Shown: piece by piece, positions 24,307 to 32,332 of the stretch
Numbering within the stretch: the first letter of the stretch is position 1
Layout of the letters: every line of letters starts with the position of its first letter
From: Chthoniobacteraceae bacterium
GTDB lineage: Bacteria > Verrucomicrobiota > Verrucomicrobiia > Chthoniobacterales > Chthoniobacteraceae
Reading direction: 5' to 3'
Assembly (NCBI GenBank): GCA_947471505.1
Contig: CANIWM010000020.1
Coordinates: 1 to 64,000, forward strand
Length of the DNA stretch: 64,000 nt
Notes under the pieces: model-generated
The model's input: the letters and a program-made list of their open reading frames with translations, nothing else
Told to the model about the DNA's origin: nothing
Database searches by the model: none
Program-made: the position numbers and the translations under genes

Positions 24307-25244
24307 CCCACAGCGGGGAGGTAGGAGTGATACCATTTCCAGCGCCCCGTGCGGCGCAGGTATTCGGCGTTGACCTGTCGGCGGACTTCGCGCCAGCGCT
24401 GGTATGCCTCGTGCGAGATGGGGCTGCGGTGGCGGAGGAAGGAGGGGAGTAGTTTGATGGCGAAGAGCAGTCCTTTTATCGCGATGAGCGGGCGGCGGCG
24501 GAGGACGAGGACTTGGAAGAAATAGAAGAGCTGCAACGCGGGATACCAGAAGAGGACGCCGGGGAAGGGGAACTTGAGGAGGGCGGTGCCGGCGACCATG
24601 ACGACGTCGCAGAGGTTGTAGCGCGCGCTGTTGTCCTCGTGGCGGCCCGTCAGTTCGGGTATGTGGATGCTGGAGACGGTGGGGATGTAGTGGATTTCTT
24701 TGCCGATGCCGTAGAAGCCGAGGCTGATGACGCGCTCTTCGCCGTAGAGCCAGAAGTCTTCGTAGTACCAGCCCGCCGCGGCGAAGTCGGTGCGCCGGAA
24801 CATGGTGCCGCAGGCGATGAAGGTGTAGTGCGGCATGGCGTCGGGGGCGTCGAACTGCGGGTTCCAGTCGCCCGCGCCGTCGCCCACGCGGAATGCGAGG
24901 CACGCGGCCTCGGGGTGGGCCTGTGCGTATTCTACGGCGGTGCTCACGTCGTGGTGGGAGTGGAAAAAGCTGTCGTCATCGTGGAAGACGACGAACTCCC
25001 CGCGCGCTGTGGCGACGAGGATATTGCGGGCGGCGGGGAGGGGAATCGGGTGGGCGGTTTTGATGCTCTTTACCTGCGGGTATGCTTCGAGCAGCCAGCG
25101 GTGGATGTCGTCCTTGGGCGAGTTATCCAGCACGAGGACTTCGATGGCGGGATAGTCCTGCTCCAGCGCGCTCTTGATGCCGCGCTCCAGCGCGTCGCGG
25201 CGTTGCCATCCGACAAATGTGACTGTGACGAGTGGTGTGCTCAT
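24303..25244 (-). CDS. glycosyltransferase family 2
   Basis: This 313-residue GT-A protein opens with TPLVTVTFVGWQRRDALERGIKSAL, the usual GT2 beginning. It has LDNSPKDD and a metal-binding DDD-type motif (FVVFHDDDSFF) near residue 95, and an acceptor-side ED motif in WYYEDFWLYGEER. A hydrophobic segment near residues 235-265 (FPGVLFWYPALQLFYFFQVLVL) suggests membrane association. The start at 25244 overlaps the stop of the polymerase-like gene by four bases. It probably adds a sugar to a lipid-linked repeat unit. Confidence 0.86.
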   Translation of the reverse strand: MSTPLVTVTFVGWQRRDALERGIKSALEQDYPAIEVLVLDNSPKDDIHRWLLEAYPQVKSIKTAHPIPLPAARNILVATARGEFVVFHDDDSFFHSHHDVSTAVEYAQAHPEAACLAFRVGDGAGDWNPQFDAPDAMPHYTFIACGTMFRRTDFAAAGWYYEDFWLYGEERVISLGFYGIGKEIHYIPTVSSIHIPELTGRHEDNSARYNLCDVVMVAGTALLKFPFPGVLFWYPALQLFYFFQVLVLRRRPLIAIKGLLFAIKLLPSFLRHRSPISHEAYQRWREVRRQVNAEYLRRTGRWKWYHSYLPAVG

Positions 25245-26788
25245 GGTCTGCGCGGTGGTGGTAGTCCGGGGCGAGCGGTGCGCATGACTTGGCGCGCTCG
25301 ATTTCCGCCCCGGAAGCCGAGGACGCGGGCTTTTTCCGCGAGGTAGCGGACCAAGTATGTGCCGCCGACGATGGCGGCGACGGTGGGTAAAAGGGCCGTC
25401 GTGTACGTGAAGAGGCTGCGCATCGAGATGACGGCGGCGAAGAAGCCCGAGGCGTAAATGAGGATGCCCAGCTCGGAGTTGCGCGGCGATGCGAGGTGCG
25501 ACCACCATCCGTTGATCGCGCCGAAGAACATCCCGAACAGCATCACGGCAAACACGCCGCCGGAGATGTAAGCCTCGCCGGCGAAGCTCGCGGAGATGGT
25601 GATGTTTCCTTGTTTGTAGCCGAGGGCATCTTCGATAGTGCTGGAGAGACCTTCGGGCTTGCCCGGCCAGAGTACGCGAGGGACGGGGCGGATCGCCGCG
25701 AGGTAGGCGACTTCGAGGCCGAGGTAAGGGAGGCGCTTGGGGAAGACTTCGGTGAGCTTGGAGATGTTGTAGAGGTTGTAGTCCACGTAGAGCGAATCCG
25801 TCTTGCCCACGGAGTGCGGGAGTTCGCCTGCGAGATACTTTTTCAGCCCCACGGTGCGGATGTGGATCATCGTGAGAGTGCCGAACACGAGCAACGCCGC
25901 CGCCGCTCCGCCGATGACGAACAGCTCCTTCTTTTTGCCCTTGGGCGAAGCGAATGCGTAGCCGATGACGAACGTGACGAGGAACGTCGCGAGCACATTC
26001 CGAGTGCCGCCGCAGAACGCGAGGAAGAGCGTCAGCAAATACGCCAGCACGATCAGCAGGAGCGAGACGCCGCCGAAGCGCTGCCGCCGAGCGAGGATGA
26101 TCCCGGCCAACGGCGGCACGAGATTGATGAGCATGTTCAGCTCATAGATGAGCGCGCCAAAGTCGCCGAGTCGTCCACGCCCCCACGGCTGCTCGAAGCG
26201 CGCGGCCATCGAGTAATCAATCCACTTCACGAAGTCCCAGTTCACCTTCGGGGCCGTCCACTGGTGCATATAGCCCACGCAAAACGCCACCCAGAACAGC
26301 CCCACGAGGAACCCCGCCGGAATCTCGTAAGTGAGCACTTTTTGAAAAGGCTGCACTTTCGGATGGATGAAGTGCCGCCCAATCAGCATCCCGATGAACG
26401 CCGCCAGCACGATCTGCGTCGCGAACATCGCGCTCGTCGGACGCGCCATTGTGTCGAAGAGATTCTGCGGAAAGAGGAACTCGAACAGCGTCAGGAAGTA
26501 GAACGCCAGCATCGCCATCACGTCTGCGCGGATGAGGTTCGAGAGCCCCTTTTTTAAATCGAAGAGGAAGCTCAAAATGAGTGCGCTGAGCGTGAGTTTC
26601 GCAGCGTATGCAGCGACGGCGGAAGGGTAGTCGCCCTTCAGCGTCAGCAGCGCGATGGCGATCGTCATTACCGCCACCGTCGTGCCGATGGGGTCTGGCC
26701 GCGGGCAATCCTCCACGACCGCCGCAGGCGTGCGCACAAAGACGCCGGCATTGCGGCGTGGTGGTGGATTGTCTTTCGGTCGATTCAT
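25241..26788 (-). CDS. multi-pass membrane protein, O-antigen/exopolysaccharide polymerase-like
   Basis: The 515-residue protein has roughly ten membrane segments, for example VAVMTIAIALLTL, LTLSALILSFLF, MFATQIVLAAFIGMLIG, LLLIVLAYLLTLFLAFCGG and VFAVMLFGMFFGAING. A large loop after the middle helices (residues 315-395, with PRVLWPGKPEGLSSTIED) is the layout of Wzy-type polymerases, which join repeat units in the periplasm. Sequence identity within the family is always low, so the call rests on topology and on the four downstream glycosyltransferases. First gene of the operon; no flippase gene is present in the window. Confidence 0.72.
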   Translation of the reverse strand: MNRPKDNPPPRRNAGVFVRTPAAVVEDCPRPDPIGTTVAVMTIAIALLTLKGDYPSAVAAYAAKLTLSALILSFLFDLKKGLSNLIRADVMAMLAFYFLTLFEFLFPQNLFDTMARPTSAMFATQIVLAAFIGMLIGRHFIHPKVQPFQKVLTYEIPAGFLVGLFWVAFCVGYMHQWTAPKVNWDFVKWIDYSMAARFEQPWGRGRLGDFGALIYELNMLINLVPPLAGIILARRQRFGGVSLLLIVLAYLLTLFLAFCGGTRNVLATFLVTFVIGYAFASPKGKKKELFVIGGAAAALLVFGTLTMIHIRTVGLKKYLAGELPHSVGKTDSLYVDYNLYNISKLTEVFPKRLPYLGLEVAYLAAIRPVPRVLWPGKPEGLSSTIEDALGYKQGNITISASFAGEAYISGGVFAVMLFGMFFGAINGWWSHLASPRNSELGILIYASGFFAAVISMRSLFTYTTALLPTVAAIVGGTYLVRYLAEKARVLGFRGGNRARQVMRTARPGLPPPRRP

Positions 26789-26954
26789 TCGGGCTGAGCC
26801 TTATTAGCAAGACCCGTGCAGGGATGGTCCACCTCTAAATAAATTTGTCTCGGCGCGTTTGTTCGAGGTGGTCACAGTTTTGCCAATCAATATGAAGATT
26901 CCAATCATTTCACAGGATTCACGCTCTACGACCGCGAGTTCGCGGAGGACGCCG

Positions 26955-27788
26955 ATGTTCTTCATTGGGGTATTCTTTTTCTGCCTGCTCGGCGGCGTGC
27001 TCGGTGGGCAGGGGAACTGGGTTTTTCTCGATAATGGCAAAGTCCGGTTGGGGGTGAATCTGGATGCCGGCGGCAGCATCGGCTGGTTCTCTCGCTCCGA
27101 CTCGAAGGACAATCTCCTGAACGCATTCGACCACGGCCGCTACGTGCAGCAGTCGTTTTATGGCGACGCGGATGGCTCCGATTGGAACGGCCAACCGTGG
27201 CGCTACAACCCCGTGCAAGGCGGGAGCTGGAAGGGCGTGCCCGCGACCGTGCTGGAGAAAAAGGAGACGCCAACGTCCCTCTACGTGAAGACAAAGCCGC
27301 GCCAGTGGGCCAGCGGTAAGGATGTGGACGACATGATCCTCGAGGAGTGGCTCACCCTCGACGGCGCGCTCGCCCGGATGAAGTTCCGCATGACTTACAC
27401 CGGCACGACCGAGCACAAAGCCCGGCACCAAGAACTCCCCGCCATGTTCGTCCCGCCGCGATTCGACACGCTCGTCTTTTGCGACAAGGCGACGGGCACC
27501 ATCGTCCGCCAGCAGCCAGGCAAGCCGAACGAATACATCAAGTTCAGCGAACCCTGGCTCGCCTGGGTCGATGCGGCGGGGCAGGGGATCGGCATCTACG
27601 CCCCGCACACCGACTTCGCCACCGTCTATCGCGTCCGCGACTCGGGCAAAGGCGATGTCTCCTACGCCGCGCCGCTCCAGACCTTCGGGCTCAAAGCGGG
27701 CCTCGTCTTTGAATACGACAGCGCCCTCATCACCGGCACCGTGGAGGAAATCCGCGCCGTCTGCACCAAGCTCAAAGCCGCACGCTGA
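26955..27788 (+). CDS. secreted protein, galactose-mutarotase-like fold
   Basis: I chose the ATG at 26955 because GGAGGA lies 6-7 nt before it and the product (277 residues) starts directly with a signal peptide (FFIGVFFFCLLGG). In-frame ATGs at 26892 and 26859 would add a 21- or 32-residue prefix. The mature protein has NGKVRLGVNLDAGGSIGWFS, WNGQPWRYNPVQGG and GQGIGIYAPHTDF, a pattern I associate with conserved secreted proteins of the mutarotase-like superfamily that bind sugars. No catalytic residue can be assigned. It may be co-transcribed with the SGNH hydrolase 45 bp downstream. Confidence 0.7.
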   Translation: MFFIGVFFFCLLGGVLGGQGNWVFLDNGKVRLGVNLDAGGSIGWFSRSDSKDNLLNAFDHGRYVQQSFYGDADGSDWNGQPWRYNPVQGGSWKGVPATVLEKKETPTSLYVKTKPRQWASGKDVDDMILEEWLTLDGALARMKFRMTYTGTTEHKARHQELPAMFVPPRFDTLVFCDKATGTIVRQQPGKPNEYIKFSEPWLAWVDAAGQGIGIYAPHTDFATVYRVRDSGKGDVSYAAPLQTFGLKAGLVFEYDSALITGTVEEIRAVCTKLKAAR

Positions 27789-27833
27789 GGAACCTGCTTG
27801 CAATCTCCATCGCACCATTATCCATCATCGCCC

Positions 27834-28763
27834 ATGAACTCCATCATCCGCCTTCTCTTCCTATCCATCCTCTGCATCACCGCCCGCGCCGCCGACTTCC
27901 TGCCCGGCGTGAAGCGCATCCTCTTCCTCGGCGACAGCATCACCTACGCGGGGCACTACGTTGATGAGTTCGAGGCCTTCCTCGTCACCAAATTCCCCGA
28001 CCGCAAGTTCGAGATCATCGACTGCGGACTCCCCAGCGAGACCGTCAGCGGCCTCAGCGAAGCCGGCCATGCAGGCGGCGCATTCCCCCGCCCCGATGTC
28101 CACGAGCGCCTCGACCGCGTCCTCGCCGCCGTAAAGCCCGACCTCGTCTTCGCCTGCTACGGCATGAACTGCGGCATCTACCTCCCCCTCGACGAAGCCC
28201 GCTTCGCCGCCTACCGCACCGGCATCGAAAAACTCCGCGCCAAAGTCAAAGCCGCCGGCGCCGACATCATCCACCTCACCCCGCCCGTCTTCGACGCCCT
28301 CCCCATCGCAGGCCGCCTCCGCCCCGCCGACACCGTCAAAGACGGCAGCATGTTCGACGGCTACGACACCGTCCTCGCCCGCTACGGCGAATGGCTCGTC
28401 GAGCAGGGAAAAACGAACGGCTGGCGTGTCATCGACACCCATACCGCCATGGCCACCGCCCTCGCCGAAGCCCGCAAAAGCAACGCCGCCTTCACCTTCG
28501 CCAAAGACGGAGTCCACGCCAACGAACAAGGCCACCAGATCCTCGCCGCCGCCCTCATCAAAGGCCTCGGCGAGACCTTCGACCTCGCAACCGTGAGCGC
28601 CGAACTCCGCAAACTCATCCGCCAGCGCGGCCGCATCCTCGCCGACGCCTACCTCAACGCCGCCGGCCACAAGCGCCCCGGCATGGCCAAAGGAATCCCC
28701 GTCGAAGCCGCCCAAGCCAAAGCCGCCGAGCTAGACCCAGGCATCCGCGCAGCCGTAAAATAA
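27834..28763 (+). CDS. secreted SGNH/GDSL hydrolase
   Basis: This 309-residue protein has a signal peptide (residues 1-19, CITARA) and the SGNH blocks: ILFLGDSITYAG with the nucleophile Ser, the Gly block GLPSETVSGL, an Asn block in YGMNCGI, and DGVHANEQGHQIL with the catalytic Asp-His pair. These enzymes are esterases or deacetylases, often acting on acylated sugars. The C-terminus is an Ala-rich helical tail. The start at 27834 begins the signal peptide. The neighbour upstream is a putative sugar-binding secreted protein, which suggests extracellular glycan turnover. Confidence 0.87.
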   Translation: MNSIIRLLFLSILCITARAADFLPGVKRILFLGDSITYAGHYVDEFEAFLVTKFPDRKFEIIDCGLPSETVSGLSEAGHAGGAFPRPDVHERLDRVLAAVKPDLVFACYGMNCGIYLPLDEARFAAYRTGIEKLRAKVKAAGADIIHLTPPVFDALPIAGRLRPADTVKDGSMFDGYDTVLARYGEWLVEQGKTNGWRVIDTHTAMATALAEARKSNAAFTFAKDGVHANEQGHQILAAALIKGLGETFDLATVSAELRKLIRQRGRILADAYLNAAGHKRPGMAKGIPVEAAQAKAAELDPGIRAAVK

Positions 28764-28776
28764 CCTCGTCCAAATT

Positions 28777-29220
28777 TCAATCCACCGCGAGGGCGGCGGC
28801 GAAGACTTCGTGGATGGGGACTCCGGCGGCTTCGGCGACTTTGCGGCAGCTCTCGAACTCGGGGGCGCGCTGGAGGATTCGCCCGTCGCGGAGGCCGAGT
28901 TTTATGGTGACTTCGCCGTAGGGGGTCGCGATTTGGCGGAACTCGCGGTCGAGCTTGAGGCGCATTATTTTCTCTACGCGGAGGCCGAAGGCGGTGGTGT
29001 CGCGGAAGATGATGTCGGCCATCGGCTCGACGGCGTTTTCATCGCAGAGGACGGAGAGCATGACGCCGGGGCGGCACTTTTTCATCTGGATGGGGGTGAG
29101 CCATACGTCGAGCGCGCCTGCGGCTAGAAGGCGCACGGTGACTGCGCCGAGGAGTTCTCCTGTGCAGTCGTCGAGGTTGGTCTCCAGCCTCGCCACGGTA
29201 TCGGTGGGATACGCGGGCAT
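28777..29220 (-). CDS. larC: nickel-pincer cofactor protein LarC, C-terminal half
   Basis: This 147-residue protein matches the second half of LarC: [47 protein letters not shown] and [19 protein letters not shown]. LarC inserts nickel into the pincer cofactor of lactate racemase and related enzymes. It begins with an ATG three codons after the in-frame TAA of the N-terminal half, in the same reading frame. No Shine-Dalgarno is visible before this ATG. It may be a separate subunit made by reinitiation, or the tail of a full-length protein made by stop-codon read-through. Confidence 0.82.
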   Translation of the reverse strand: [147 protein letters not shown]

Positions 29221-29229
29221 GGGTGGCGA

Positions 29230-30087
29230 TTATGCGGTGGTGCCGAGGACGGCGCGGAGGACGTTGGGGCGCTTGGCGAGTTCGCGGGTGCCGAGGCCGT
29301 AGCCGATTTTTTCGACGACCATCGTGGGCATGAGGCCGAAGCTTTCTGCAAATTCGGCGACGATGGCTGCGCCGGTGGGCGTGATGAGTTCGTGGGGCTC
29401 GTCGATTTGTCCGATGGCGATGCCGCGCAGAATTTCCAGCGTTGCGGGGGCGGGGACGGGGAATGTGCCGTGGGCGCATTCGACGGTGCCGTGACCGTCG
29501 TTGAGGGCGCTGCATACGACGCGCTCGACGCCGAGTGCCTCGATGCCGACGCAGGTGAGGACGATGTCGGCGATGCTGTCGAGCGCGCCGACTTCGTGAA
29601 AGTGGACGTCGTCCGCAGACATGCCGTGGATTTTTCCCTCGGCGACTGCGATGCGCTGGAAGATGGCGAGGGCGCGTTTCTTTACGCCTGCGGAGAGTTC
29701 GCTGGCGGTGATGAGGGCTTTGATTTCTTTGTGGGTGCGCCCGTGCTCGTGGGCGTGCTCCTCGTGGTCATGGTCGTGGTCGTGGTCGCAGCATTCCTCG
29801 CCGTGCTTGTGCTCATGGCTGTGGTCGTGTTCGTGGGAATGCGTGTGTTCCTCGTGCTTGTGGTCGTGCCCGCAGCCTTCGCCGTGGGTTTCGCCGCCGT
29901 GGATGTCGAACTTCACGCCCTCGATGTCCTTTCGCTTGGCGCGGTCGTAGTGCATGTGGAAGTGGCCGAGGTTGAGCTTTTCGATTTCCCATTCGAGGGC
30001 GCTGGGTTTTACGCCGAGGTCGATCAAAGCGCCCACCGTCATGTCGCCGCTGATGCCGGAAATACAGTCGAGATAAAGTGTCTTCAT
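29230..30087 (-). CDS. larC: nickel-pincer cofactor protein LarC, N-terminal half
   Basis: The 285-residue protein begins LYLDCISGISGDMTVGALIDLG, the LarC start, and ends RPNVLRAVLG, the point where other LarC proteins continue into the C-terminal domain. Residues 63-119 are a long His/Glu/Asp-rich insertion (HDHKHEEHTHSHEH and similar), a probable nickel store. The frame ends with TAA at 29230-29232. No larA, larB or larE gene is in the window. The ATG at 30087 is chosen over the frame start at 30192 because it gives the conserved N-terminus. LarC in Lactiplantibacillus plantarum is also made from two ORFs, but by programmed frameshifting; here the two parts are in one frame. Confidence 0.87.
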   Translation of the reverse strand: MKTLYLDCISGISGDMTVGALIDLGVKPSALEWEIEKLNLGHFHMHYDRAKRKDIEGVKFDIHGGETHGEGCGHDHKHEEHTHSHEHDHSHEHKHGEECCDHDHDHDHEEHAHEHGRTHKEIKALITASELSAGVKKRALAIFQRIAVAEGKIHGMSADDVHFHEVGALDSIADIVLTCVGIEALGVERVVCSALNDGHGTVECAHGTFPVPAPATLEILRGIAIGQIDEPHELITPTGAAIVAEFAESFGLMPTMVVEKIGYGLGTRELAKRPNVLRAVLGTTA

Positions 30088-30151
30088 AGAGTTTGGGAGA
30101 GTGGCGATCCCGGTGCGGGAATCACAAGCGAATTTGGAAGGCAGATTTATA

Positions 30152-30241
30152 GGAGCGGCGGCACTCTCGCCGCCGACAGGGAGCGGGAGCATGGAGCTTT
30201 TATGAATGGGGCGCTGTCGGCGACAGGAGTGTCGCCGCTCC
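30152..30241. repeat. 28-bp imperfect inverted repeat (REP-like)
   Basis: The left arm GGAGCGGCGGCACTCTCGCC (30152 onward, 28 bp) and right arm (30214-30241, ending GTGTCGCCGCTCC) are complementary at 24 of 28 positions across a 34-nt spacer. It lies between larC and the DUF2017 gene, both on the minus strand. No T-run follows. The arms look like an extragenic palindrome likely to be present elsewhere in the genome. Confidence 0.7.
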
Positions 30242-30261
30242 CATGCGTGCTCATCTGCGGT

Positions 30262-30753
30262 TTAGTCCTCCCACTTGAGCCGGATGAGGAACTCCATGAG
30301 CATGCCGTAGAAGTCGATTCTGAGGATGGCCATGGTGCGCTCCGGGGCGCCGTTGGCGCTGCCGTGGCCGCTGTTCATGTCGTCTTCGGTGACGTCCCAG
30401 ATTTCGCCGAGGGCGAGGCGGGCGAGGTTGAGGGTGTGCATCCAAGGGTCGAGGTGGTTGGGGGGAATGATGAGCATGAGGCCTTCGAGTTCGTCCTGCT
30501 TCATGGCGGCGAGGTCGTCCACGACCATGTCCACGGCGTTGGCGAAGAGGTCGCGCAGCTCGGGCTCGACGTTTTCTTTCCAATCGTCGTCGATGTCGTC
30601 GTCCTTTCCGCCGGTGGGGCGTTGGTAGATGCGGGCTTGTGCGCGGTCGTCGTGGCTCCCTGCGATGCCGGGGAGTTCGCGGATGAGCATGGCGGCAAAT
30701 TCGTCGATGTCGTCGAGCTGCGCGCCGCCGTTTTCGGTGATGCGGACGTTCAC
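30262..30753 (-). CDS. DUF2017 family protein
   Basis: This 163-residue protein has an acidic, mostly helical sequence with HLDPWMHTLNLARLALGEIW and an FYGMLMEFLIRLKW end that fit the DUF2017 family. In Actinobacteria DUF2017 genes follow clpS, and here too it overlaps the clpS stop by four bases. The conserved pairing suggests a role in adaptor-mediated proteolysis, but no activity is known. It has no signal peptide or membrane helix and is probably cytoplasmic. Confidence 0.7.
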   Translation of the reverse strand: MNVRITENGGAQLDDIDEFAAMLIRELPGIAGSHDDRAQARIYQRPTGGKDDDIDDDWKENVEPELRDLFANAVDMVVDDLAAMKQDELEGLMLIIPPNHLDPWMHTLNLARLALGEIWDVTEDDMNSGHGSANGAPERTMAILRIDFYGMLMEFLIRLKWED

Positions 30754-31073
30754 TTGCTTTGCTCCATGGTGGCGAGGAGCAGGGCTTGGTGGAGCTGCTG
30801 GGTGTAGAGTTCTGCTTGCTCGTGGGCGCCGCTCCAGACGAGGGATTTGCCCTTTTTGTGGACTTCGGTCATGTGGACTTCGGCTTTCTTTTTGGTCATG
30901 CCGAAGATGCGCATGAAGGTGAGGGTGACGTAGCTCATTAAGTTGATGGGGTCGTTGTGGACGATGATGTTCCAGGGTGTGTCGAGGGCTTCATCGGTTT
31001 CGGTGTCCTCCAGCACGCCGATGTCCGGCGTGGAGGTGCCGAGGGTTGGTCGTTTTGCCAAAAGGAATCGCAT
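30750..31073 (-). CDS. clpS: ATP-dependent Clp protease adaptor ClpS
   Basis: The 107-residue protein has the ClpS core: PWNIIVHNDPINLMSYVT (N-degron pocket Asn-Asp), FMRIFGMTKKKAEVHMTEVHKKGKSLVW with the conserved HxxGK-like region, and AELYTQQLHQALLLATME. ClpS delivers N-end-rule substrates to ClpA or ClpC. The N-terminus is 30 residues of flexible, acidic sequence. It starts directly after the stop of the secreted protein gene at 31074 (no gap) and overlaps the DUF2017 gene by four bases. No clpA or clpC gene is in the window. Confidence 0.9.
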   Translation of the reverse strand: MRFLLAKRPTLGTSTPDIGVLEDTETDEALDTPWNIIVHNDPINLMSYVTLTFMRIFGMTKKKAEVHMTEVHKKGKSLVWSGAHEQAELYTQQLHQALLLATMEQSK

Positions 31074-32222
31074 TTATTGCGTGGCGGGCTTCGGGTTTAG
31101 GCGAAATGGATCGACGGCGGGGGCGGCGGGGGCTGTGGCCGGGGGGACGGGGACGGGCGCGGCGAGGGTGCCGGGAGAGGATGGGGCAGGGGCGGCGGGT
31201 TGCGCGACGGTGGCGGGGGTGATGGCCGCTTCGATGGCGCTGATCCAACTGGTGACTTGGGGGTGTTGCGGGTTGGATTTGACGAGGTTGAACATCTCGG
31301 CGATGGCGCGGTTTTTTTGGCCAAGAATCATGACGTCCTGGGTGCGTGCCCAGATCATACTGGGGCGCTTCACTTGCAGCCAATCGCGCTGCTCGACGTC
31401 GAGTTTCTTTTCGGCGACGCGTTCGGTTTCTGTTTTGATCTTGAGGTCCCAGTATTCGAGGAGGCGAGCGTCTTTGGAGAGGCGGAATTCGGGGAGGATG
31501 ATTTGGGTGAAGATACCGTCCCAGTTTCCGGGCGTGTGTTCCCAGCCGTTCGGGGCGTCTGCTTGCCCGTCGTTGCGTGCGGCACGCTGGCCGCCCTTCT
31601 TTTTCCCATCGTCGCCAAGCAAGTCGCTGAGCTGGAGCCAGCGGGCGACGGGGCTGCCGCCGACGCTGGTGCGGAGGATTTGGTCGTGGACGCGCTTGAC
31701 GGTTTGTTCTTCGGCGGCGTCCTTGCGGTCTTTGCGGTCTTTCATGCGCTCGATGGTGGCGTCGAGCTTGTTCATGACATCTTCTTCGGCGCGGATCTGC
31801 TTGGTGAACTCGATGATGTTTTGGAGCATCGTTTTGGTCTCGGTGCCCATGGCGTGCTGGAGCGAGAGGCCGAGCCAGTAGAGGTGAAGTTTGGCCGCGT
31901 TCTGGCATTCCTTGCTGGTGAGGGCTTCGCCGTCGCCGTCTTTCCAATCGCTCATTTTTGCGGATTGGTGATCAGCGCCGTCGAACTGGGTTTCTTTCAC
32001 GGCTTCCTTCCAAAAGGCAGCAGCGGCGGGGCCGGTGGCGGCGGCGGCCATGACTTTGGTGTAGGCGTTTTGCTTCCGTGTTTTGATGCCGACTTCGTTT
32101 TGCTCGCGGATGGCTTTGAGGGCTTCGAGCAGTTGGCGCGCATCCATGGGTGGCGCGTCCTGTGTCTGGGCGATGCTGAGCGCGGGGAGCGACATGATGG
32201 TGGCGAGAAGGCGAAGTTTCAT
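31074..32222 (-). CDS. secreted hypothetical protein with Ala/Pro tail
   Basis: I do not recognise this 382-residue protein. It has a signal peptide (residues 1-18, PALSIA) and a helical, charged domain with WLGLSLQHAMGTETKTMLQNI and IWARTQDVMILGQKNRAIAEMF. The last 60 residues are an Ala/Pro/Val low-complexity tail. Its stop codon abuts the clpS start with no gap, so it is probably the first gene of a three-gene transcript with clpS and DUF2017. An extracytoplasmic protein in that position is unexpected. A wall- or membrane-spanning Pro tail is possible. Confidence 0.65.
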   Translation of the reverse strand: MKLRLLATIMSLPALSIAQTQDAPPMDARQLLEALKAIREQNEVGIKTRKQNAYTKVMAAAATGPAAAAFWKEAVKETQFDGADHQSAKMSDWKDGDGEALTSKECQNAAKLHLYWLGLSLQHAMGTETKTMLQNIIEFTKQIRAEEDVMNKLDATIERMKDRKDRKDAAEEQTVKRVHDQILRTSVGGSPVARWLQLSDLLGDDGKKKGGQRAARNDGQADAPNGWEHTPGNWDGIFTQIILPEFRLSKDARLLEYWDLKIKTETERVAEKKLDVEQRDWLQVKRPSMIWARTQDVMILGQKNRAIAEMFNLVKSNPQHPQVTSWISAIEAAITPATVAQPAAPAPSSPGTLAAPVPVPPATAPAAPAVDPFRLNPKPATQ

Positions 32223-32332
32223 ATTGGCGAGATAATCAAGTAGGACGCGAGAAAACAGCAGGAAGATCGGGGTTCTGCAAATTAGAACATTGCGATTGAC
32301 GCTGTCGCGCGTTTCCCGATAGCGCGTGTGCC

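Noticed and set aside
29218-29240. Programmed frameshift joining the two larC parts
   Set aside because: The halves are in the same frame, separated by an in-frame TAA, so a frameshift would not join them.
29392-30807. 471-residue + strand frame over larC and DUF2017
   Set aside because: It is antisense to genes with clear family motifs; its His-insert complement gives Val-rich low complexity. Typical GC-rich shadow frame.
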